The notes beneath the pieces were generated by a model. That model did no database searches. It was not told the DNA's origin and was given only the letters and a program-made list of their open reading frames with translations. Shown here in pieces: positions 4,563 through 8,236 of a DNA stretch of 8,236 nt. Made by a program: the position numbers and the translations under genes. Within the stretch, counting starts at the first letter, position 1, and the number at the start of each line of letters is the position of its first letter. This DNA is from an uncultured Bacilli bacterium. Lineage in GTDB: Bacteria; Bacillota_I; Bacilli_A; RF39; UBA660. The stretch is from the NCBI GenBank assembly GCA_947626425.1, contig CANQRX010000062.1, positions 1 to 8,236 of the forward strand, given 5' to 3'.

Positions 4563-6425
4563 ATGGAAAAGAAAACAAATACTTTTAATTATTTTATTGT
4601 TGTATTAATTATTTTAGTTGTTGCTTTTTTAAGAGTAACGTATGCCTATTGGAATGTAACAATAAATCAAACCAATAAAAATGCTGTAAAATCAGTTTGT
4701 TTAAAAGTAAGTATGGCTAAAGATGAAAATGAAATAAGCCTACCTAAAGCCATGCCCATCAGTGACGAAGATGGTTTAGCTTTAGCACCATATACCTTTA
4801 GCATTAAAAATACTTGTAATGATAATGCAAGTTACCAAATAAATTTAGAGTCTTTATCCAACATAAATGGAACAGAAGAAATACCCGAAGATGATAGATT
4901 AGCACCCAAATATGTTCGATTTAAATTAAATGAAACTACAAAACCAGAAGACGGAACAATGTTGTTATTAAGTAATGCCCCAAATGTAAATCCAATTTTA
5001 AAAAATACATATGAATCGCATAAATTAATGACAGGGTATTTAAGTCCAAGTGAAACGAAAGAATTTGAATTAAGATTATGGTTAGATAAAGATGCTGATG
5101 AAGGAGCAATATTAAAAACCTTTGCAAGTAAAGTAACAATAACCAATGCTTATTTAGAGGAAGACAAAATACCACCAACAGCAAATTTAGATTTAGCGGT
5201 TTGTGAAAAGACAATAACAGCCACGGGAAGTGGACAAGCTAGTTCTGGAAAAACAATTTCCAAATATGAATATAAATTAGATGGTGATGATTGGGATGAA
5301 ACAACAAGTAATGAACCAAAAACATTTACAGTTGAAGATTATGGTTTACATAAAATAAGTTTAAGAGTCACGGATAATACCAATAATGTAAGTGGTGAAG
5401 TAATAAAAGAAGTTGAAATAAAAGAACCAGAAACAATAAATATAAAAGGAGTAGAAATACCAATAGCCACTTGTGGAGATGGATTATACCGAGTAGAACA
5501 TAACGAAGCAGGTGTTGATGAAAATTGGAAAGGAACAGAATATCGTTATGCCGGAGTAAATTATAAAGATAACAACACTTCATATGTCCATAATTATGTA
5601 AACTTTAATGACGAGAAATGGCGAATCATAGGTTTAGTGAATGTTAAAACAGAAGATGGAAAATATGAGCAACGATTAAAAATCGTGCGAACTGATGGAG
5701 TAAGTGACCAAAAAGATTTTGGAAGTTATTATTGGAATAATACAAGTAATAATGATTGGGTCCAATCATCATTAAAAAATATGTTGAATAGTAGTTATTA
5801 TAACAGTGAAAGTGGAAATTGTTATACAACAAGTAGTACACCAGAGCAATGTGATTTTGAAAGTGGAAGTGAATTACCAAAAGGCTTAAATGAAACAGCT
5901 CAAGGAATGGTCGATGATGGAGTAACTTGGAATTTAGGAGGAACAGCTGACTATAAAACTTTCTCAAATGGTTTAGTAACGAATTGGTATAATTATGAGA
6001 GAGAAACGACAGTACCTAGTAGTCATCAAACCGAATGGACAAAAGTTAATGACCAAACTAATCATAAAGGAGTAGGCTTAATTTATCCGAGCGATTATGG
6101 ATACGCAAGTCATGGAGGAAATCAAGGAAGAGATTTTTGCTTTGCAAAAGAATTGTACAATTGGGCTCAAAATGATTATAAAACAAATTGTGCCAATAAA
6201 GATTGGTTAAAACCAAGTAGTTTAATGTGGACGATTGCGCCGTTTTCGGGCTTTTTCGGCTATGCGTTCTATGTCAACTCGTCGGGGTATGTCAGCAACA
6301 ACGGCGGCTACGTCAATACCTCCAGCGTCGTCTGGCCCGTCGTGTATCTGAAATCGAATATACAGATTTCCGACGGTGAAGGGACTTTTGAAAATCCTTA
6401 CAACCTTGCTGATAGCGTTAGTTAG
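4563..6425 (+). CDS. Membrane-anchored modular surface protein with GC-rich, DGR-like C-terminus (620 aa)
   Basis: I recognise this only as a type common in gut RF39-like Bacilli. Residues 8-23 form a hydrophobic segment (NYFIVVLIILVVAFL) followed by VTYAYWNVT, like the SipW/TasA-type signal region, so cleavage after A28 or retention as an anchor are both possible. Residues ~30-200 resemble a camelysin/TasA-like beta domain, and ~201-290 an Ig/cadherin-like repeat (KYEYKLDGDDW, HKISLRVTDNT). Residues ~310-620 hold a WRIIGL domain with YPSDYGYA, a DWLKPSSLMWT stretch and the ending WPVVYLKSN, seen before DGR- or DUF1566/DUF6273-like ligand folds. There is no LPXTG motif. The frame opens at ATG 4530, but that codon lies inside the -10 region. 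ATG 4563 has AAGGTG at 4551-4556 and starts a normal signal-bearing N-terminus. Codons 557-597 switch to high GC, unlike the rest. Expected role: ligand or host/phage contact, not proven. Confidence 0.8.
   Translation: MEKKTNTFNYFIVVLIILVVAFLRVTYAYWNVTINQTNKNAVKSVCLKVSMAKDENEISLPKAMPISDEDGLALAPYTFSIKNTCNDNASYQINLESLSNINGTEEIPEDDRLAPKYVRFKLNETTKPEDGTMLLLSNAPNVNPILKNTYESHKLMTGYLSPSETKEFELRLWLDKDADEGAILKTFASKVTITNAYLEEDKIPPTANLDLAVCEKTITATGSGQASSGKTISKYEYKLDGDDWDETTSNEPKTFTVEDYGLHKISLRVTDNTNNVSGEVIKEVEIKEPETINIKGVEIPIATCGDGLYRVEHNEAGVDENWKGTEYRYAGVNYKDNNTSYVHNYVNFNDEKWRIIGLVNVKTEDGKYEQRLKIVRTDGVSDQKDFGSYYWNNTSNNDWVQSSLKNMLNSSYYNSESGNCYTTSSTPEQCDFESGSELPKGLNETAQGMVDDGVTWNLGGTADYKTFSNGLVTNWYNYERETTVPSSHQTEWTKVNDQTNHKGVGLIYPSDYGYASHGGNQGRDFCFAKELYNWAQNDYKTNCANKDWLKPSSLMWTIAPFSGFFGYAFYVNSSGYVSNNGGYVNTSSVVWPVVYLKSNIQISDGEGTFENPYNLADSVS
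6228..6383 (+). other. Candidate DGR variable repeat (GC-rich cassette inside the surface gene)
   Basis: From the TGG codon at 6228 the composition jumps. Bases 6231-6350 contain 67 G/C in 120 (56%), against about 30% in the preceding 110. A makes up only 18 of 120. Most codons from 6249 to 6347 end in C or T (GGC, TTC, TAT, GTC, AAC, AGC, TAC, ACC, TCC), as expected if AAC/AAT codons of a template had their adenines replaced. The segment sits at the 3' end of the gene, ends near an invariant-looking WPVVYLKS region and is followed by a small hairpin. AT-rich sequence returns at about 6384. No template repeat or reverse transcriptase lies in the window. A cassette acquired from a GC-richer donor or by gene conversion is the alternative. 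Confidence 0.55.
6350..6370 (+). other. Small inverted repeat just after the candidate variable repeat
   Basis: GAAATC (6350-6355) and GATTTC (6365-6370) can form a six-pair hairpin or cruciform with a nine-base loop. Well-studied DGRs carry a hairpin just downstream of the variable repeat that aids target recognition. Here the loop is longer than typical, so this may be chance. Confidence 0.3.
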
Positions 6426-6478
6426 CTTTTAGATGATAATGAGATGATGACAAGGTGGTGACAAGATCAATTTTTTTC

Positions 6479-6507
6479 TTGACAAACATATACTTTTAGT
6501 ATAAAAT
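6479..6507 (+). promoter_or_regulatory. Promoter of infC-rpmI-rplT
   Basis: A perfect TTGACA (6479-6484) and TAAAAT (6502-6507, 5/6) are separated by 17 bp. An overlapping TATAAA (6500-6505) with a 15-bp spacer is the alternative -10. Transcription would start near 6514, giving a leader of about 150 nt. I see no convincing terminator between the surface gene stop (6425) and this promoter, so some read-through into the operon is possible. Confidence 0.8.
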
Positions 6508-6534
6508 CGATGGTGTTATGGAAAAAGGAAAGAA

Positions 6535-6585
6535 ATGTATCCACATTCACCTGAGTATAATAGTACTAGGTTAAAAGCTTTTTAA
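6535..6585 (+). CDS. Possible 16-codon upstream ORF in the L20 leader
   Basis: An ATG at 6535 preceded by AAGGA (about 6524-6528, roughly six-base gap) opens a 16-residue ORF (MYPHSPEYNSTRLKAF) ending in TAA at 6583-6585. It overlaps the 5' antiterminator arm (6537-6544), so a translating ribosome would cover that arm and release the terminator. It has no run of regulatory codons. It may be a chance ORF, and no homologue is known to me. Confidence 0.3.
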   Translation: MYPHSPEYNSTRLKAF

Positions 6586-6614
6586 GAGTTTGAGTTTTTG
6601 TCTTAATAGAAGTT

Positions 6615-6640
6615 AGGTGGATACTAAGTATCTACCTTTT
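6615..6640 (+). terminator. Attenuator terminator hairpin in the infC leader
   Basis: AGGTGGATAC (6615-6624) pairs with GTATCTACCT (6628-6637) over ten base pairs with one G-T wobble and a three-base TAA loop. It runs into TTTT (6637-6640). The short U tail suits a conditional terminator rather than a strong one. Its left arm is shared with the antiterminator. Confidence 0.8.
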
Positions 6641-6663
6641 ATCATGTATGGAGGTGCATTACT

Positions 6664-7182
6664 ATAGCAAGTAAAAAAGAAGAATTATTAATTAATGATG
6701 CAATTGATGTATCAGAATTAATGGTGATCGGTCCTAATGGTGAACAAATGGGAATTAAAAGTCGAGAAGATGCTTTGACTGTTGCTTCAGTTGCCGGTTT
6801 AGATTTAGTTTTAATGAATGGTTCTAAATCGCCAGCAGTTGGAAAAATAATGGATTATAATAAATATCGTTATGAAAGACAAAAAAAGCAAAAGGAAGCT
6901 TTAAAAAAACAACGGGAAACTAATAAAGAGTTAAAAGAATATCGTTTGACTCCAAATATTGATGTTCATGATTTAGAAACGAGAGTTAAAAATGCCCGTG
7001 ATTATTTATTAAAAGGGCATCGGGTTAAAGGTTTCATTCGTTTTAAAGGTAGACATCATCCTGAATTAGGGAAAGAAGTTTTAAATCGTTTTGCAGAAAG
7101 TTTAAGCGACATAGCGAGTGTTGATGTTCCTATTAAACAAGATGGAAAGATCATGTCAATTATTCTTGCACCAAACAAATAA
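6664..7182 (+). CDS. infC: Translation initiation factor IF-3 (non-AUG start, apparently AUA)
   Basis: IF-3 binds the 30S subunit, checks start-codon/initiator-tRNA pairing and prevents premature 50S joining. The conserved N-domain begins well before the first in-frame ATG (6721): LINDAIDVSELMVIGPNGEQ covers residues 9-28. Reading upstream, GGAGGTG at 6650-6656 is nine bases before ATA at 6664, giving a 172-residue protein, the normal length. ATT at 6658 is in frame but only three bases from GGAGG. The IF-3 signature KIMDYNKYRYERQK is at 61-74. The C-domain shows RLTPNIDVHDL at 94-104 and HRVKGFIRFKGR at 119-130. A rare start codon is usual for infC (AUU in E. coli) and lets IF-3 repress its own translation. 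First gene of infC-rpmI-rplT, with rpmI 20 bp downstream. Confidence 0.93.
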   Translation: MASKKEELLINDAIDVSELMVIGPNGEQMGIKSREDALTVASVAGLDLVLMNGSKSPAVGKIMDYNKYRYERQKKQKEALKKQRETNKELKEYRLTPNIDVHDLETRVKNARDYLLKGHRVKGFIRFKGRHHPELGKEVLNRFAESLSDIASVDVPIKQDGKIMSIILAPNK

Positions 7183-7202
7183 GAAAAGAAAGAAGGATGT
7201 AT

Positions 7203-7400
7203 ATGGCAAAAGGCCCAAAAATGAAAACTCATAAAGCAAGTAGCAAAGTTTTTAAACAAAGAAAAAATGGAACACTTAGCTATAAAGTAAGTGGTGGAAA
7301 TCATAAAACTAGTAAAGATAGTTCAAAACAAATTCGCCAAAGAAGAAATAAAGGAACTTTAAGTAAAGGAGAAGCTAACAGAATTAAATCTGTTATCTAG
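7203..7400 (+). CDS. rpmI: 50S ribosomal protein bL35
   Basis: This is a 65-residue, strongly basic protein with the family opening GPKMKTHKASSKVFKQ and a C-terminal RIKSVI in place of the usual RIK-hydrophobic end. It is a component of the large subunit. An ATG at 7197 is in frame, but it overlaps the ribosome binding site AGAAGGA (7191-7197). The ATG at 7203 has a five-base gap and yields MAKGPKMKTH, so 7203 is used. It lies between infC and rplT, the standard order, 16 bp before rplT. Confidence 0.95.
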   Translation: MAKGPKMKTHKASSKVFKQRKNGTLSYKVSGGNHKTSKDSSKQIRQRRNKGTLSKGEANRIKSVI

Positions 7401-7416
7401 TAAGGTGGTGTAAATT

Positions 7417-8004
7417 ATGGCAAGAGTTAAAGGTGGAAGTGTTTCAAAAACACGTCGAAGAAAAGTATTAAAACAAGCAAAAGGTTATTTTGGAAGCAAG
7501 CATCGTTTATATAAAACTGCTCAAGAACAAGTTTTCCACAGTGGTGCTTATGCATATCGTGATAGACGCCAAAAGAAAAGAGAATTTAGAAAATTATGGA
7601 TTACAAGAATTAATGCTGCTTGTCGCGAAAATGAAATAAGTTATTCTAAATTTATAAATGGTTTAAATATTGCTGGTGTGACTATTAATCGAAAAATGCT
7701 TGCGGAAATAGCTATCGATAATAAAGAAGCTTTTGCAGATTTAGTAGCAATAAGTAAGGATGCTTTGGTAAATGGACCAAAAGCCGAGACGAAAAAAACT
7801 GAATCTAAAAAAGTAGAAAGCAAAGAAGTTAAAGAAGAATCTGTTAAAGCTGAGGAAAAAAAGGAAGCTAAAAAACAAGAAGTTTCTTCTAAAGAAAACT
7901 ATGAAAAAATGAGTTTAACAGAACTTAAAGCTATTGCGAAAGAGAAAAAAATTAAAGGTTATTCAACAATGAAAAAAGCTGAATTAATTGAGGCCTTAAA
8001 GTAA
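7417..8004 (+). CDS. rplT: 50S ribosomal protein bL20 with C-terminal Rho_N/SAP-like extension
   Basis: Residues 1-117 are a complete L20: MARVKGGSVSKTRRRKVLK, AKGYFGSKHRLYKTA, the AYAYRDRRQKKREFRKLW stretch and NGLNIAGVTINRKMLAEIA. It binds 23S rRNA early in 50S assembly and represses its own operon through the leader at 6514-6663. The usual length is about 118, and this protein has 195. Residues ~119-163 form a Lys/Glu-rich, probably disordered linker. Residues ~164-195 (MSLTELKAIAKEKKIKGYST and KKAELIEAL) look like a Rho N-terminal/SAP-type helix-extended-loop-helix nucleic-acid-binding module. The start has AAGGTGGTG at 7402-7410 before the ATG. It is the last gene of the operon, followed by a terminator. 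Confidence 0.95.
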   Translation: MARVKGGSVSKTRRRKVLKQAKGYFGSKHRLYKTAQEQVFHSGAYAYRDRRQKKREFRKLWITRINAACRENEISYSKFINGLNIAGVTINRKMLAEIAIDNKEAFADLVAISKDALVNGPKAETKKTESKKVESKEVKEESVKAEEKKEAKKQEVSSKENYEKMSLTELKAIAKEKKIKGYSTMKKAELIEALK

Positions 8005-8032
8005 AGTTAACGAATTAAAAGTTAACTTTTTT
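8003..8032 (+). terminator. Intrinsic terminator of infC-rpmI-rplT
   Basis: AAAGTTAAC (8003-8011) and GTTAACTTT (8021-8029) form a nine-pair stem with a nine-base loop. T continues to 8032. The left arm begins inside the rplT stop codon, an unusually tight fit. Confidence 0.75.
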
Positions 8033-8041
8033 AAATTTTAA

Positions 8042-8096
8042 AGTAAAAAAATAATGGCTTTATTAGCCATCGATTTTTGCGCTTTATTTTTTTACT
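8042..8096 (-). terminator. Nested convergent terminator structure for copy B (minus) and read-through from rplT
   Basis: An outer 13-base inverted repeat (AGTAAAAAAATAA 8042-8054, TTATTTTTTTACT 8084-8096) encloses an inner hairpin ATGGCT/AGCCAT (8054-8059, 8065-8070). On the minus strand the inner hairpin is followed by a run of seven U after TA, a usable terminator for the inverted gene ending at 8100. On the plus strand it is followed by CGATTTTT, which could act as a back-up for rplT. Confidence 0.65.
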
Positions 8097-8099
8097 CTT

Positions 8100-8234
8100 T
8101 TATCTAACAATGCATTTTTTCCCACAGAATACTAAAACATATTCTTTTATATTTTCAATTTTGTCTAATTGTAATTCTTTGTAGTATTCTTTTTCTTTCA
8201 TTTGCTTTTTAGCTTCCAAAGATTCATCTTCCAT
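8100..8234 (-). CDS. Small or 3'-partial hypothetical protein, copy B
   Basis: Read on the minus strand, the ATG at 8234 opens 44 residues ending in TAA at 8102-8100. It is the paralogue of copy A: residues 1-25 are identical at DNA level and 40 of 44 residues match overall. The end VLVFCGKKCIVR keeps both cysteines. As with copy A, only two bases precede the ATG, so the true start may lie outside the window. It converges with rplT and has its own terminator. Function not recognised. Confidence 0.65.
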   Translation of the reverse strand: MEDESLEAKKQMKEKEYYKELQLDKIENIKEYVLVFCGKKCIVR

Positions 8235-8236
8235 TT
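8100..8236 (-). repeat. Right copy of terminal inverted repeat
   Basis: This is the reverse complement of 1-137, exact over the outermost 77 bases and about 90% identical over the inner 60. Similarity ends just past the stop codon of the embedded gene. See the left copy for the assembly interpretation. Confidence 0.9.

Larger units (their letters stand above)
6514..6663 (+). promoter_or_regulatory. L20-type attenuator leader of the infC operon
   Basis: In Bacilli, ribosomal protein L20 binds the infC leader and favours premature termination (L20 leader family). Position and architecture fit. GTATCCAC (6537-6544) can pair at long range with GTGGATAC (6617-6624), forming the antiterminator. 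The second element is also the left arm of the terminator hairpin at 6615-6640, so the two structures exclude each other. The ~70 bases between contain AAAAGCTTTT (6573-6582), another self-pairing element. Assignment is by location before infC-rpmI-rplT and by these pairings. Rfam matching was not possible. Confidence 0.75.

Noticed and set aside
6426..6663. DGR template repeat or accessory RNA downstream of the surface gene
   Set aside because: I compared this stretch with the GC-rich cassette and found no resemblance. It is explained by the infC promoter and leader.
6721..6723. infC starting at ATG 6721
   Set aside because: It would delete 19 conserved residues of the IF-3 N-domain and lacks a ribosome binding site, while a strong one sits at 6650-6656.
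7197..7202. rpmI starting at ATG 7197
   Set aside because: This ATG overlaps the AGAAGGA ribosome binding site. The ATG at 7203 has correct spacing and the usual L35 N-terminus.
1..8236. UGA-as-tryptophan code or a transposon defined by the terminal inverted repeats
   Set aside because: All tryptophans are TGG and no gene needs TGA read as sense. The absence of TGA stops in about ten genes is expected in AT-rich Bacilli. The terminal repeats are gene ends, with no transposase or target duplication, so a composite transposon is not supported.
1..8236. CRISPR array, tRNA or rRNA genes
   Set aside because: No regularly spaced direct repeats, cloverleaf with a GTTCRANNC-type T-loop, or rRNA-like conserved stretches were seen on either strand.

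Overview
The window looks like chromosomal DNA of a low-GC, Gram-positive, gut-associated member of the Bacilli/Mollicutes-like lineages (Erysipelotrichales/RF39-like). The stretches of ordinary gene I counted are about 30% GC. Ribosome binding sites are AGGAGG-type, intrinsic terminators are U-tailed, tryptophan is TGG (standard code), and the infC-rpmI-rplT operon has a Bacillus-type attenuator leader. A bile salt hydrolase points to the animal gut. The first 77 bases are exactly the reverse complement of the last 77. This looks like a short-read contig broken at a shared 77-mer inside an inverted pair of paralogous genes.

Layout. (1) 1-168: the 3' end of a small unrecognised gene and its terminator. 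(2) 300-1678: a short protein that appears to be the two ends of a PD-(D/E)XK-type nuclease family protein with the middle missing, followed at 20 bp by a choloylglycine/bile salt hydrolase. (3) 1765-3986: a promoter, acetate kinase (ackA) and a DHH-DHHA1 phosphoesterase of the NrnA type, 17 bp apart. (4) 4026-4503: a one-gene unit for a small helical hypothetical protein, with an extended -10 promoter and a strong terminator. (5) 4508-6425: a membrane-anchored, probably surface-exposed modular protein. Its promoter carries a run of ten G between the -35 and -10 boxes. Its last ~60 codons contain an abruptly GC-rich, A-poor, NNC-codon-rich segment resembling the variable repeat of a diversity-generating retroelement (DGR). 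(6) 6479-8032: the translation operon infC-rpmI-rplT, with its own promoter, an L20-leader-type attenuator containing a possible 16-codon upstream ORF, an apparent AUA start codon for infC, and an L20 protein with an unusual C-terminal extension. (7) 8042-8236: a structured convergent terminator region and the second, inverted copy of the gene in (1).

Working together. The most interesting unit is 4508-6425. A homopolymeric G tract in the promoter spacer would let slippage switch transcription on and off, while the C-terminal segment looks built for sequence diversification. If both are real, one surface protein combines phase variation with targeted hypervariation. No reverse transcriptase or template repeat lies in the window, so any DGR would have to act from elsewhere. 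The remaining genes are housekeeping (acetate/ATP generation, nano-RNA or pAp turnover, translation initiation and 50S assembly) plus a host-adaptation enzyme (bile salt deconjugation).
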